DNA of 64,000 nucleotides from Oerskovia turbata (GCF_000718325.1 NZ_JOFV01000015.1:16250-80249), one strand, 5' to 3'; shown: positions 8,557 to 19,387, numbered from the stretch's first letter. The notes: a model not told the origin generated them from the sequence alone. Translations and numbers: made by a program.

Positions 8557-10506
8557 TCAGACCGTGACGGTCTCCTCGTCGTTCTGGCTCCTGAGCGTGT
8601 CGTCGGACGTCGGCCTCGCCGAGTCGTCCGTCGCGAACTGCGTCCGGTAGAGCTCGGCGTAGAGCCCTCCGCCGAGCAGGAGGTCGGTGTGGGTGCCGGT
8701 TGCCACGACCCGCCCCTGGTCGAGCACGACGATCATGTCGGCCTGGCGGATGGTGGACAGCCGGTGGGCGATGACGAGCGACGTCCGACCGTCGAGGGCG
8801 GCGTCGAGCGCGAGCTGGACGGCGGCCTCCGACTCGGAGTCGAGGTGAGCGGTCGCTTCGTCGAGGACGACGAGCGCAGGCGCCTTGAGGAACAGTCGCG
8901 CGATCGCGAGCCGTTGACGTTCGCCACCCGAGAGCCGGTAGCCACGATCGCCCACCACGGTCTCGAGCCCGGCAGGCAGGGAGTCGACGAGGTCGGCAAC
9001 GTGCGCCTGGCGCAGCGCCGTCCACAGCTCGGCGTCCGTGGCGTCCGGCCGTGCGTAGCGCAGGTTGCCGGCGATGGTGTCGTGGAACAGGTGCGCCTCC
9101 TGGGAGACGACTCCCACGGTGTCCTGCAGCGACCGCTGCGTCACCTCGCGCAGGTCGCGGCCCGCGATGCGCACGGACCCGCCCGTCGGGTCGTACATGC
9201 GCGTGACGAGCTGCGAGATCGTGGTCTTGCCTGCGCCGGAGGGGCCGACGACCGCGACCATCGCGCCGGCCGGGACGTCGAACGAGACGTCCGTGAGGGT
9301 GTCGTTCGTCGGGTCCGAGCTCACGGTCGCGACGGCCTCGAGCGAGGCGAGCGAGACGTCGGCGGCGCCGGGATAGCGGAAGGTGACGTGCTCGAGGGCG
9401 AGGGACGCGCCGTGGTGGGCGACGTCGTCGGACAGGTCGCGCGCGTCCGGCGCGTCGGTGACGGACGGCTCGAGGTCGAGGACCTCGAGGACGCGTTCGA
9501 AGCTCACGAGCGCGGTCATGACGTCCACCTGGACGTTGGACAGGGCGGTGAGGGGGCCGTACAGGCGTGCGAGGTACGCGGTCAGGGCCACGACCACGCC
9601 GACCGTGAGCGTGCCCCGGATGGCCATGACGCCGCCGAGCCCGTAGACGATCGCTACGGCGACCGAGGCGACCGTCGTGAGCGCGACGCGGAAGACGGTC
9701 GCGTACATGGCCGAGGTCACGCCGATGTCGCGCACGCGCCCGGCCTGCTCGGCGTAGGTCGCGGACTCCTGCTCGGGACGGCCGAAGATCTTGACGAGGT
9801 GCGCGCCGGCGACGTTGAAGCGCTCGTTCATCATCTGCGCGGCGTCGGCGTTGAGCGCGTAGCTCTCGCGCGTGATGCCGGCGAGCTTGCGGCCGACCCA
9901 CCGGGCGGGCAGCACGAACACGGGGAGCAGCGCGAGCGCGATGAGGGTCAGCTCCCAGGACATCGAGAGCATCGCGGCGAGCACGAACACGACCGTGAGC
10001 AGGTTCGAGAAGACGTTGGACAGCGTCGAGGTGAAGGCCTGCTGGGCGCCCAGGACGTCGCCGTTGAGGCGCTGGACGAGCGCTCCCGTGCGCGTCCGGC
10101 TGAAGAAGGCGAGCGGCATGCGCTGCACGTGGTCGAAGACCGCGGTGCGCAGGTCGAAGATGAGTCCCTCGCCCACCCGGGCGGAGAACCAGCGCTCGCC
10201 GATGCTGAGCAGACCGGACACGAGGGCGATCCCGGCGACGACGAGCGAGATCTCGACGACGACGTCGACGCGGCCGGCCGTGATGCCGTTGTCGATGAGC
10301 GACTTGAACAGGAGCGGGGTCACGGCGCCGGCTGCGGCGTTGAGGGCGATGAGCACGAGGAACACCGCGAGCTGCGCCTTGTAGGGGCGCGCGAAGGCGA
10401 GGATGCGCCGGACCGTGCCGCGGTGGAGCCGCTGCTTGGCCACGGACGAGTCCTGGCGGAAGGTGCGCATGCCGGAGCCGCCACCGAAGGACGAGGGGAA
10501 GGACAT
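8557..10506 (-). CDS. ABC exporter, fused membrane and ATPase domains
   Basis: Multidrug or lipid exporter half-transporter of 649 residues; it should work as a homodimer in the cytoplasmic membrane. Residues 1-40 are cytosolic. Six membrane helices lie in about 45-340, with strong segments such as LAVFLVLIALNAAAGAV and LLTVVFVLAAML. The ATPase (about 365-630) has Walker A VVGPSGAGKTT, signature LSGGERQR, Walker B LVVLDEATAHLD and H-loop VIAHRLST. AGGAGG lies six bases before the ATG. It is divergent from a MarR regulator, which probably controls it. The substrate is not evident. Confidence 0.93.
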   Translation of the reverse strand: MSFPSSFGGGSGMRTFRQDSSVAKQRLHRGTVRRILAFARPYKAQLAVFLVLIALNAAAGAVTPLLFKSLIDNGITAGRVDVVVEISLVVAGIALVSGLLSIGERWFSARVGEGLIFDLRTAVFDHVQRMPLAFFSRTRTGALVQRLNGDVLGAQQAFTSTLSNVFSNLLTVVFVLAAMLSMSWELTLIALALLPVFVLPARWVGRKLAGITRESYALNADAAQMMNERFNVAGAHLVKIFGRPEQESATYAEQAGRVRDIGVTSAMYATVFRVALTTVASVAVAIVYGLGGVMAIRGTLTVGVVVALTAYLARLYGPLTALSNVQVDVMTALVSFERVLEVLDLEPSVTDAPDARDLSDDVAHHGASLALEHVTFRYPGAADVSLASLEAVATVSSDPTNDTLTDVSFDVPAGAMVAVVGPSGAGKTTISQLVTRMYDPTGGSVRIAGRDLREVTQRSLQDTVGVVSQEAHLFHDTIAGNLRYARPDATDAELWTALRQAHVADLVDSLPAGLETVVGDRGYRLSGGERQRLAIARLFLKAPALVVLDEATAHLDSESEAAVQLALDAALDGRTSLVIAHRLSTIRQADMIVVLDQGRVVATGTHTDLLLGGGLYAELYRTQFATDDSARPTSDDTLRSQNDEETVTV

Positions 10507-10563
10507 GGAGCCTCCTGGGGTTCGGAGGGGGAGGTCGGCGGAGGAGGGGCCTCGACGCCGTTA

Positions 10564-10578
10564 GTGAGCCTACCTCAC
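10564..10578. promoter_or_regulatory. Candidate MarR operator
   Basis: Inverted repeat GTGAG-N5-CTCAC between the divergent ABC exporter and MarR genes, just upstream of the marR -35. Its position suits repression of both genes. Inferred, not tested. Confidence 0.4.
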
Positions 10579-10588
10579 CATGAGTTGG

Positions 10589-10617
10589 TTCACAAGAGGG
10601 CGTCGGGCGGCTAGTCT
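10589..10617 (+). promoter_or_regulatory. Promoter of the MarR gene (leaderless)
   Basis: TTCACA (10589-10594), a 17-base spacer and TAGTCT (10612-10617), then seven bases to the GTG at 10625. Confidence 0.6.
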
Positions 10618-10624
10618 CGTGCCT

Positions 10625-11089
10625 GTGACGACAGACTTCGACGCCGAGAACGCCGAGTTCCTCACCCTGCTGCACGCCGCGATGCGCGCCGTCCGGCGGG
10701 AGGCGGGGGAGCGGCTCGAGCGCGCGCGGACCACGCCCGGGCAGTACCGCATGCTGCGGGTGCTCGACCGGTGCGACGGCCCGCAGCGGCCCGGCGCGCT
10801 GGCCGGCATCCTCGACGTCGCCCCCCGGTCCGTGACGTCCAAGGTCGACGACGCCGAGGCCGCCGGGCTCGTGCGCAGGCTGCCGGACCCGACCGACCGG
10901 CGTGCGACCCTCGTCGAGCTGACCGACGAGGGTCGCGAGACCCTCGCGGCGGTCGCCGCCGAGCGCGAGACCAGCGCGGGCACCCTGCTCTCGCGCCTCG
11001 ACCCCGACGACCGGCACGAGCTCCTGCGCCTGCTGCGCGTCGTGGCAGGGGAGGGCGGAACCTCCTCAGGGCGTGCGCACGGGGCATGA
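10625..11089 (+). CDS. MarR-family transcriptional regulator
   Basis: Winged-helix repressor of 154 residues, expected to act as a dimer. The DNA-binding helix-turn-helix is GALAGILDVAPRSVTSKVDD, and the wing is RRLPDPTDRRATLVELTDEG with the conserved D-x-R-D-R-R-type signature. The first and last helices (residues 5-30 and 110-150) form the dimer interface. It is divergent from the ABC exporter, the usual arrangement for a drug-responsive regulator and its pump. The GTG at 10625 is chosen because the family N terminus begins there and a -10 element is seven bases upstream; 15 open codons upstream overlap the promoter. Confidence 0.88.
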   Translation: MTTDFDAENAEFLTLLHAAMRAVRREAGERLERARTTPGQYRMLRVLDRCDGPQRPGALAGILDVAPRSVTSKVDDAEAAGLVRRLPDPTDRRATLVELTDEGRETLAAVAAERETSAGTLLSRLDPDDRHELLRLLRVVAGEGGTSSGRAHGA

Positions 11090-11093
11090 CTGG

Positions 11094-11099
11094 CAGGAT
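11094..11099 (+). promoter_or_regulatory. Leaderless -10 of coaE
   Basis: CAGGAT, six bases before the ATG at 11106; it lies just after the marR stop. Confidence 0.45.
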
Positions 11100-11105
11100 G
11101 GACCC

Positions 11106-11723
11106 ATGTTTCGCGTAGGCCTGACCGGCGGGATCGCAGCAGGAAAGTCCGTGGCCCTCGATCGGTTCGCCGAGCTCGGGGCCTGCGTCATCGACGCCGA
11201 CGTGCTCGCCCGAGAGGCCGTCTCGCCCGGCACCGTGGGCCTCGAGGAGGTCGTCGAGGCCTTCGGTGACGGCGTCCTCGCGCCCGACGGGTCGCTCGAC
11301 CGTGCACGTCTGGGGACCATCGTGTTCGGCGACGACGAGGCGCGGCGCCGGCTCAACGGGATCGTCCACCCGGAGGTCCGTCGCCTGTCGGCCGAGCGCG
11401 AGGCCCTCGTCGCCGCGCGTGACCCGCGTGCCGTCGTCGTGCACGACATCCCGCTGCTCGTCGAGACGGGACAGGCCGAGTCGTTCCACCTCGTCGCCGT
11501 GGTCGTCGCCCCCGAGGACGTACGGCTGCAGCGCCTCGTGACCTCGCGAGGCATGAGCGAGGACGAGGCCCGGGCACGGATCGCGGCGCAGGCGACCGAC
11601 GTCGAGCGGGTCTCGGTCGCCGACGTCACGCTCGACGGCAGCGGCACGCCCGAGGCGTTGCGCGCCGAGGTCGACGCCCTGTGGGAGCGCGTCGTGCGCG
11701 AGACCGCGGAAGAGCTCGCGTGA
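11106..11723 (+). CDS. coaE: Dephospho-CoA kinase
   Basis: Last step of coenzyme A synthesis: ATP-dependent phosphorylation of the 3' hydroxyl of dephospho-CoA. 205 residues, normal length for the single-domain enzyme; there is no C-terminal UPF0157 domain as found in some actinobacteria. The P-loop is GLTGGIAAGKS (Walker A with the CoaE-specific GGI). Further signatures are VIDADVLAREAV for substrate binding, VHDIPLLVE, and the lid region around RLVTSRGMSEDEARARI. Its stop overlaps the next gene's GTG, so pcp is probably translated from the same mRNA. Confidence 0.95.
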   Translation: MFRVGLTGGIAAGKSVALDRFAELGACVIDADVLAREAVSPGTVGLEEVVEAFGDGVLAPDGSLDRARLGTIVFGDDEARRRLNGIVHPEVRRLSAEREALVAARDPRAVVVHDIPLLVETGQAESFHLVAVVVAPEDVRLQRLVTSRGMSEDEARARIAAQATDVERVSVADVTLDGSGTPEALRAEVDALWERVVRETAEELA

Positions 11724-12382
11724 CCGTCCTGCTCTCGGGCTTCGAGCCGTTCGACGGCGCCGTGACCAACGCCTCCTGGCAGGCCGTGAGCGCGTTGCGC
11801 GACGTGTGGGACGGGGCCGAGCCGCTCGTCGCGGTCGAGCTGCCGTGCACGTTCGCCGGGGCGTGGCCCGCCCTGGAGGCCGCGATCGAGGAGCATCGGC
11901 CCCGGGTCGTCGTGGCCGTGGGCCTCGCGGGCGGGACGAACGCCGTCCGCCTCGAACGGGTAGCGATCAACGTGATCGACGCGCGCATCCCCGACAACGC
12001 CGGATCGGCGCCTGTCGACGTCCCCGTCGTCGAGGTTGGCCCGGCCGCCTACTTCACGACCCTGCCCCTCAAGCCGTCGCTGGTCGCGGTGCGCGAGGCC
12101 GGGGTGCCCGTCACGGTGTCGAGCACCGCCGGGACGTACGTGTGCAACGCGACGTTCTACGACCTCGCACGCTGGGCCGACGGCCGTGCCGACGTGCGCG
12201 CGGGGTTCGTGCACGTGCCGGCGGTGAGCGGGCCGCAGGGCGGGGCGCCCGACGGCGGGTCCCTGCCGCTCGCTGCCCTCGTCCGGGCGCTGCGGGTCGT
12301 CGTGGAGACGGCGCTCGCCGACCTCGACGGTCGTCTCGCCTCGGACGCTGCGCGCACCGTGTCGGCGGGCGTCGAGCACTGA
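11720..12382 (+). CDS. pcp: Pyroglutamyl-peptidase I
   Basis: Cysteine peptidase (family C15) that removes N-terminal pyroglutamate from peptides. 220 residues, normal length. The catalytic triad is visible: Glu79 in RLERVAIN, Cys142 in SSTAGTYVCNATFY, and His165 in AGFVHVPAV. The N terminus VLLSGFEPFDGA is the family signature. The GTG start at 11720 overlaps the coaE stop by four bases (GTGA), which suggests translational coupling. A hairpin follows the stop. Confidence 0.95.
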   Translation: MTVLLSGFEPFDGAVTNASWQAVSALRDVWDGAEPLVAVELPCTFAGAWPALEAAIEEHRPRVVVAVGLAGGTNAVRLERVAINVIDARIPDNAGSAPVDVPVVEVGPAAYFTTLPLKPSLVAVREAGVPVTVSSTAGTYVCNATFYDLARWADGRADVRAGFVHVPAVSGPQGGAPDGGSLPLAALVRALRVVVETALADLDGRLASDAARTVSAGVEH

Positions 12383-12390
12383 CGCGACGA

Positions 12391-12432
12391 CGGCCGAGGC
12401 CCCCAGGGACGTTCCCCCGGGAGCCTCGGCCG
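12391..12432. terminator. Hairpin terminator between pcp and the surface-protein gene
   Basis: CGGCCGAGGC (12391-12400) pairs with GCCTCGGCCG (12423-12432); a C/G-rich inner stem is possible. It lies between convergent genes. Confidence 0.65.
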
Positions 12433-12447
12433 CTCGTCAGCGGGACG

Positions 12448-13845
12448 TCAGCTCGTGGCGCGCTTGCGTCGTGCCAGCAGGACGAGCCAGGTACCGCCCG
12501 CGAGCAGGGCCCCGGCGACCACGACGATCAGCGCGGTCTGGGCGCCGGTGGCTGCGAGGCCGCCCTCCTCCTGGCCGGGGGGCGTCTCGTCGGCCTTCGC
12601 GGGGTCGGTGGCGCTCGGGGCCGGCTCGGGGTCGGCGGTGGGCGTGTCGTCGTCCGCAGGGACCGTGGGGGTCGTGGGGGGCGTCGGCGTCGTGGTGGTG
12701 GGCGGGACGACCGGGGTGGTCGGGGTCTCGGGGGTCTCCTCACCGGGCTCAGGAGTCTCGGGGGTCTCGGTGATCGGCGGGATCACGGTCGTCGGCGGCA
12801 CGTCGCAGCCGAGCGTCGACGAACCGATCCACGGGAAGTTGTGGTGCTCGAGGCCGGCGCTCGCGCCCGGGCCACCGAACGTCAGGTCGCCACCGACGTA
12901 CAGACGACCGTTGGTGTGGGTCTTCTGGGCGACGTCCGCCCGCGGTGCGAGGATCGAACCGACCGTCTGGCTGCTGCTCGTCATGGTGAGCTTCGTGGCG
13001 TCGGGGAAGTTCCACAGGATGCGGGGGGCCCACTTGCCGAGGGCTGCCCCCGCGTCGATCCGGTCGCTTCCTGCGGCGATGTAGTTCAGCGAGAGGCTCG
13101 GCGTCTTGCCCGAGACGTTGACGACGATCGGTGCGGACGCCCCGACGTTCTCGAAGGTGACCTCGCCGCGGAGGCTCGCCAGCTGCTCCGCGGAGACGTC
13201 GAAGACCTGCACCGCGGACGTACCGTCACCGGTCAGTACCTTGCCGGCGAGGCTCCCGGTCGCACGCTTGCTCGCGAGGTCGGCCGAGACCTTGCCGAGC
13301 TCGGTCCCGAGCGCCTTGGCCTGCGGTGCGGGGACGGGCGAGTGCGGGGTCTTCTTCCCGCCGTTCAGCTCGAACGTCCCGTCGATGGTGCTCCCCGCGA
13401 CGACGTTCCCCCCCTCCTCGAGGCGGTGCGCGACCTCGACCCGTCCGGACTTGACCGTGACGGCTCCGGCGGCCAGGACCATGTCGCTGCCGCTCGGCGG
13501 GGTGAACTGGGAACCCGCCCCGACGACCCCGAGGTTCATCAGGTCGCCCGTGTCGATGGTCACCGAGCCCTGGGAGACGAGGACGCCCTCGGACTCCTTG
13601 GCCCCGCCCAGCGCGGTGTAGTCGCCGCCGACGAAGACGGCCACGCCCTTGTCGGTGAACAGCGGCGTGTTCGTGAGGCCACCGGTGAAGTCGGGGCACT
13701 CGGACCCGAGAGCCGTCGCAGGCAGCGGGGTGACGGCGAGCGCGGGGGCCGCGCCGAGGCCCAGCAGACCGGTGGTCAGGGCGCCGGCGGCGAGCGCGCC
13801 GAGGAGGGTGCGCTGGGGTGTCCTGCGCGTGGAGCTGAGGAACAT
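12448..13845 (-). CDS. Choice-of-anchor A family surface protein with LAxTG sorting signal
   Basis: Secreted, wall-anchored protein of 465 residues. A signal peptide (about 1-37) ends in AAPALA. The core (about 40-335) resembles the choice-of-anchor A domain: [17 protein letters not shown]-like repeats, SILAPRADV and [11 protein letters not shown] are typical. Residues about 345-425 are a Pro/Thr/Glu-rich wall-spanning stalk. The C terminus is a sorting signal: LAATG, a hydrophobic helix, and RRKR. LAxTG is the motif used by class E sortases in actinobacteria. No sortase gene is nearby. A role in adhesion is likely from the family but is not shown here. Confidence 0.82.
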   Translation of the reverse strand: MFLSSTRRTPQRTLLGALAAGALTTGLLGLGAAPALAVTPLPATALGSECPDFTGGLTNTPLFTDKGVAVFVGGDYTALGGAKESEGVLVSQGSVTIDTGDLMNLGVVGAGSQFTPPSGSDMVLAAGAVTVKSGRVEVAHRLEEGGNVVAGSTIDGTFELNGGKKTPHSPVPAPQAKALGTELGKVSADLASKRATGSLAGKVLTGDGTSAVQVFDVSAEQLASLRGEVTFENVGASAPIVVNVSGKTPSLSLNYIAAGSDRIDAGAALGKWAPRILWNFPDATKLTMTSSSQTVGSILAPRADVAQKTHTNGRLYVGGDLTFGGPGASAGLEHHNFPWIGSSTLGCDVPPTTVIPPITETPETPEPGEETPETPTTPVVPPTTTTPTPPTTPTVPADDDTPTADPEPAPSATDPAKADETPPGQEEGGLAATGAQTALIVVVAGALLAGGTWLVLLARRKRATS

Positions 13846-14080
13846 CGATGTCTCCGGGGTCGAGGCCGAAAGTAAGGTCTACGTACTAATCCGCGCCCCA
13901 GGATGGCCCGACGTCTGGTTTGTCAGGGGATATCAGGAGATGCGCGAGGATCATCGGCACAGTATTGGGCCCTGTCGCGACACGCCAAATCCCTCGCCGG
14001 GTGAAAGTGCGCGTTCAGGTCGCGCCGTCGTCGACCGTGGGCTAGCGACGGTCGACAGTCCTCTTGTCGGTGGTTCGCCG

Positions 14081-14086
14081 TACCGT
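14081..14086 (+). promoter_or_regulatory. Leaderless -10 of uvrB
   Basis: TACCGT, six bases before the ATG at 14093; it fixes the start within a frame open for 148 codons upstream. The 247-base gap before uvrB also carries the minus-strand promoter region of the surface-protein gene. No LexA-type box was seen in it. Confidence 0.6.
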
Positions 14087-14092
14087 GGAACC

Positions 14093-16192
<2,100 letters not shown>

Positions 16193-16252
16193 GCACGTGC
16201 ACGACCGGGCCGACGACGTCGGTCCGGTGGCCGCGACGGAACGAGGGATGCC

Positions 16253-16675
16253 ATGGCACGCACGGTCCAGATCACGTTCGACGCTGCGGACCCGCGAGGC
16301 CTCGGGGCCTTCTGGTGCGTCGCGCTGGGGTACGTCGAGCAGCCACCGCCGGACGGGTTCGTCGACTGGGCGTCGGCCATGGCTGCGTGGGGCATGAGCC
16401 CGGACAGGTACAACGCGTTCTACGCGGTCGTGGACCCGGACGGCGTGGGGCCACGGATCTTCATCCAGCAGGTCCCCGAGCCGAAGACGGCCAAGAACCG
16501 CATGCACATCGACGTCGGCGTGGAGGGAGAAGGGGCCGAACGGGTCCGCAACGTCCGCGAGCACGCCGAGCGTCTCGTCGCGCTGGGGGCCTCCCTGCTC
16601 CAGGAGATGGACGAGAACGGCGAGTTCTGGATCGTCCTGCAGGACCCGGAGGGCAACGAGTTCTGCGTGCAGTGA
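16253..16675 (+). CDS. VOC-family (glyoxalase-like) protein
   Basis: 140 residues, one vicinal-oxygen-chelate module pair. The N terminus ITFDAADPRGLGAFWCVALG and C terminus WIVLQDPEGNEFCVQ are the standard VOC strands, the latter with the Glu that often binds metal. KNRMHIDVGV supplies the His common to the glyoxalase-like subfamily. This type is widespread in actinobacteria and its substrate is usually unknown; some act in antibiotic resistance. It lies 60 bases after uvrB and may be cotranscribed. GAGG lies about 10 bases before the ATG. Confidence 0.85.
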   Translation: MARTVQITFDAADPRGLGAFWCVALGYVEQPPPDGFVDWASAMAAWGMSPDRYNAFYAVVDPDGVGPRIFIQQVPEPKTAKNRMHIDVGVEGEGAERVRNVREHAERLVALGASLLQEMDENGEFWIVLQDPEGNEFCVQ

Positions 16676-16768
16676 GGCCCGGGGGCGACGCAGGACCGCC
16701 GCCTCGGGGATGGATCCGGTCCGCCGGGCCGTTGTGGGAGGCGTGGGGGCTCGCCTCGTGCCATGCCC

Positions 16769-16774
16769 TATGCT
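16769..16774 (+). promoter_or_regulatory. -10 element before the TerC riboswitch
   Basis: TATGCT, ending ten bases before the first riboswitch stem. Transcription starting around 16781 would give an RNA beginning just before the aptamer. No clear -35 was seen. Confidence 0.55.
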
Positions 16775-16783
16775 TGCTCAGTT

Positions 16784-16920
16784 GAAGGGGAGTATTCCCG
16801 AAACGGTGATGTCGTCATCACGGTCGGCGCAGTCGTCGGCCCGGTGTCACCGGTCCTGCACGGTCACCTCTTGCGAGCGCCCTCGGCGCATCGGTGGCCG
16901 AGAGGGCGGAAGAGACCTTC
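16784..16920 (+). ncRNA. yybP-ykoY manganese riboswitch
   Basis: The 5' end GAAGGGGAGTA and the 3' end AAGAGACCTTC are the two conserved strands of the yybP-ykoY aptamer. GAAGG (16784-16788) pairs with CCTTC (16916-16920) as stem P1, and the GGGAGTA and AAGAG loops correspond to the metal-binding internal loop. The region between is long and can form further hairpins, for example GTGATGTCGTCATCAC at 16805-16820. Established members bind Mn2+ and turn on manganese exporters. The aptamer ends about 33 bases before the terC start, so it could control translation or early termination. Confidence 0.85.
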
Positions 16921-16953
16921 GGTACTCGACACTACGTACCGGAGGTATGTGTG

Positions 16954-17952
16954 ATGGATGTTCCTGTCTGGATGTGGGTCGCGACGGTCGGCATGATCGT
17001 CGCGATGCTGGCCTTCGACTTCGTGGGCCACGTCCGCACCCCGCACGCTCCGACGCTCAAGGAAGCCTCGTGGTGGTCGGCCGGCTACGTCGGCATCGCG
17101 ATCCTCTTCGGGGTCGGGGTCTGGGCCTACTTCGGCGCGGTCTACGGCGGTGAGTACTTCGCCGGGTACATCACCGAGAAGAGCCTGTCGGTCGACAACC
17201 TGTTCGTGTTCGTCCTCATCATGACGAGCTTCCGGGTGCCGCGGCTGTATCAGCAGAAGGTCCTGCTGATCGGCATCACGATCGCCCTGGTCCTGCGCAC
17301 GGTCTTCATCTTCCTGGGTGCCGCGCTGATCGAGAACTTCAGCTGGGTCTTCTACATCTTCGGTGCGTTCCTCATCTACACCGCGTACGCGCAGATCAAG
17401 AGCGCGCGAGAGCACGAGGACGAGGAGTACAAGGAGAACGGCGTCCTGCGCCTGACGCGTCGCCTCTTCCCGACGACGGACGCGTACGTCGAGGACAAGA
17501 TGTTCACGAGGATCGGCGGCAAGCGCTACATCACGCCGATGCTCATCGTGATGATCGCCATCGGCAGCGCCGACCTGCTGTTCGCGGTCGACTCGATCCC
17601 CGCCATCTTCGGTCTCACGCAGGAGACGTTCCTCGTCTTCGCGGCCAACGCGTTCTCGCTCCTGGGGCTGCGCCAGCTCTACTTCCTGATCGACGGACTG
17701 CTCGACCGGCTCGTGTACCTCGCCTGGGGACTGGCCGCGATCCTCGGCTTCATCGGGATCAAGCTCCTCATCCACGCGCTGCACAAGAACGAGGTCCCGT
17801 TCATCAACGGTGGCGAGCACATCACCGTCATCCCTGAGATCTCGACGGCCGTCTCGCTCAGCTTCATCGTGGTCACGCTCGCCGTCACGACGATCGCGAG
17901 CCTCGCCAAGGACAAGAGCGACCGTCGTCGTCTGGAGAAGGAAACCTACTGA
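16954..17952 (+). CDS. TerC-family integral membrane protein (first copy)
   Basis: Polytopic membrane protein of 332 residues with about nine helices. TerC hallmarks are SLSVDNLFVFVLIM with its Asp-Asn pair, and SADLLFAVDSIPAIFGLT, whose buried Asp residues are proposed to bind metal. Family members in Bacillus export Mn2+ or load it into secreted enzymes; the riboswitch just upstream supports a manganese role here. GGAGG at 16941-16945 fits the ATG at 16954 (eight-base spacing) better than the in-frame GTG at 16951. It overlaps the second copy by one base. Confidence 0.93.
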   Translation: MDVPVWMWVATVGMIVAMLAFDFVGHVRTPHAPTLKEASWWSAGYVGIAILFGVGVWAYFGAVYGGEYFAGYITEKSLSVDNLFVFVLIMTSFRVPRLYQQKVLLIGITIALVLRTVFIFLGAALIENFSWVFYIFGAFLIYTAYAQIKSAREHEDEEYKENGVLRLTRRLFPTTDAYVEDKMFTRIGGKRYITPMLIVMIAIGSADLLFAVDSIPAIFGLTQETFLVFAANAFSLLGLRQLYFLIDGLLDRLVYLAWGLAAILGFIGIKLLIHALHKNEVPFINGGEHITVIPEISTAVSLSFIVVTLAVTTIASLAKDKSDRRRLEKETY

Positions 17953-18965
17953 TGCAGCACGAGCTGCCGTTCTGGTTCGAGGCGGCGTCCCTGACGACCC
18001 TCGTCGTCCTCCTGCTCGTCGACCTGGTGATCGTGGGCCGTCGCCCGCACGTGCCGTCGATGAAGGAGAGCGGCCTGTGGGTGGCGTTCTACGTCGCCCT
18101 GGCACTGGTGTTCGGCGGCCTCGTCGCCCTCGTGGGCGGCAGCGCTCCCGCGGTCGAGTTCTACGCGGGCTGGCTCACCGAGTACAGCCTGTCGGTCGAC
18201 AACCTCTTCGTGTTCGTCATCATCATGACGAGGTTCGCCGTGCCGCGGGAGCACCAGCAGAAGGTGCTCATGGTGGGGATCATCGTGGCCCTCGTGCTGC
18301 GGGGGGCGTTCATCCTCGCGGGCGCAGCGATCATCGCCCAGTTCGTGTGGGTCTTCTACCTCTTCGGGGCGTTCCTGATCTACACCGCTGTCAAGCTGGT
18401 CGCAGGCGGGGACGAGCCGGAGGAGTACCAGGAGAACCGGCTCATCCGGTCGTTGCGTCGCGTGCTGCCGCTGTCGCCGACCTACGACGGCGGCAGGCTG
18501 CGCACCGTGGTCGACGGCAAGCGGCTGTTCACGCCCATGCTGATCGTGTTCCTCGCGATCGGCAGCACGGACCTGCTGTTCGCGTTCGACTCGATCCCGG
18601 CGATCTTCGGGCTCACGCACGACCCGTTCATCGTGTTCACGACGAACGTGTTCGCCCTCATGGGGCTGCGCCAGCTCTACTTCCTGCTGGGCGGACTGCT
18701 CGAGCGGCTCGTGTACCTGCCGATCGGGCTCGCCGTGATCCTGGGGTTCATCGGGATCAAGCTGATCCTCGAGGCGCTGCACGAGAACACGCTGCCGTTC
18801 GTCAACGGGGGGCAGCACATCGAGGCCGTCCCGACGGTCCCGGTCTGGCTCTCGCTCGTGGTGATCCTGGGTGCGCTCGGGGTCACGACCGCGGCCAGCC
18901 TGCTGCGTACGCGGGGGCGGCAGAAGGACGATTCCGTGCCCGACGACGTCGACGCAGCCTCGTAG
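17952..18965 (+). CDS. TerC-family integral membrane protein (second copy)
   Basis: 337 residues, clearly homologous to the preceding gene along its whole length and with the same key motifs (SLSVDNLFVFVIIM; STDLLFAFDSIPAIFGLT). One change is notable: AVDSIP in the first copy is AFDSIP here. The stop of the first gene and this ATG share a base (TGATG), so the two are translationally coupled and both lie downstream of the manganese riboswitch. They may form a heteromeric exporter or differ in metal range; the sequence does not decide. A strong hairpin follows. Confidence 0.92.
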   Translation: MQHELPFWFEAASLTTLVVLLLVDLVIVGRRPHVPSMKESGLWVAFYVALALVFGGLVALVGGSAPAVEFYAGWLTEYSLSVDNLFVFVIIMTRFAVPREHQQKVLMVGIIVALVLRGAFILAGAAIIAQFVWVFYLFGAFLIYTAVKLVAGGDEPEEYQENRLIRSLRRVLPLSPTYDGGRLRTVVDGKRLFTPMLIVFLAIGSTDLLFAFDSIPAIFGLTHDPFIVFTTNVFALMGLRQLYFLLGGLLERLVYLPIGLAVILGFIGIKLILEALHENTLPFVNGGQHIEAVPTVPVWLSLVVILGALGVTTAASLLRTRGRQKDDSVPDDVDAAS

Positions 18966-19002
18966 GTCCCTCGCGGCGGGCGCTGCTCGCCCCGTGACGC
19001 AT

Positions 19003-19036
19003 GACGGCCCGTCTCCCTCCGGGGAGACGGGCCGTC
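19003..19036. terminator. Hairpin terminator after the TerC operon
   Basis: Perfect 15-bp stem (19003-19017 with 19022-19036) with a four-base loop, between convergent genes. Confidence 0.85.
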
Positions 19037-19087
19037 GTGCGTTCGCGGACGTCGGTGACGGACGCCGGTCGGGGATCCCGCGAGCGG

Positions 19088-19387
19088 TCAGGCGCGGTCG
19101 GCCCAGGGCCCGATCACGGGCGCCCACGGTCGGACCGTCCGGCGCGTGATGACGTTCTCCCGGGCGAACGGGTCGGCGTCGAACGTCGACGCGACCGCCG
19201 CCTCGTCGGGGGCGTCGACGAGCAGCAGCGCGCCGGCAGGGTTCGCCGCGTCCTGGGCGAGGGGCCCGGAGGCAAGCAGCGTGCCCGCGTCGAGCAGGCC
19301 GCGCAGGAACGCGCGGTGCTCCGGACGGAACTCGTCCAGGACGGCGGGCTTGTCGGCGTAGGTGTAGGTCACGGCGAAGATCGGCAT
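19088..19387 (-). CDS. YciI-family protein
   Basis: Small protein of 99 residues with the ferredoxin-like YCII fold. Typical segments are the N-terminal strand IFAVTYTYADKP, FRPEHRAFLRGLLDAGTLLASG with its conserved His, and DPFARENVI near the C terminus (the DPF motif). Some family members act as dehydrochlorinases or muconolactone-type isomerases; most are unassigned. The ATG at 19387 is preferred over the first in-frame codon, which adds three residues. The next upstream gene on the strand starts about 800 bases away and ends 104 bases before this start. Confidence 0.85.
   Translation of the reverse strand: MPIFAVTYTYADKPAVLDEFRPEHRAFLRGLLDAGTLLASGPLAQDAANPAGALLLVDAPDEAAVASTFDADPFARENVITRRTVRPWAPVIGPWADRA

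Noticed and set aside
11806..13875. A 689-codon plus-strand frame opposite the surface-protein gene
   Set aside because: Antisense of a clear signal-peptide and LAxTG protein; low-complexity Arg/Gly/Asp content.
16784..16954. Small reading frames inside the TerC leader
   Set aside because: The sequence is explained by a conserved riboswitch and the frames lack ribosome-binding sites.
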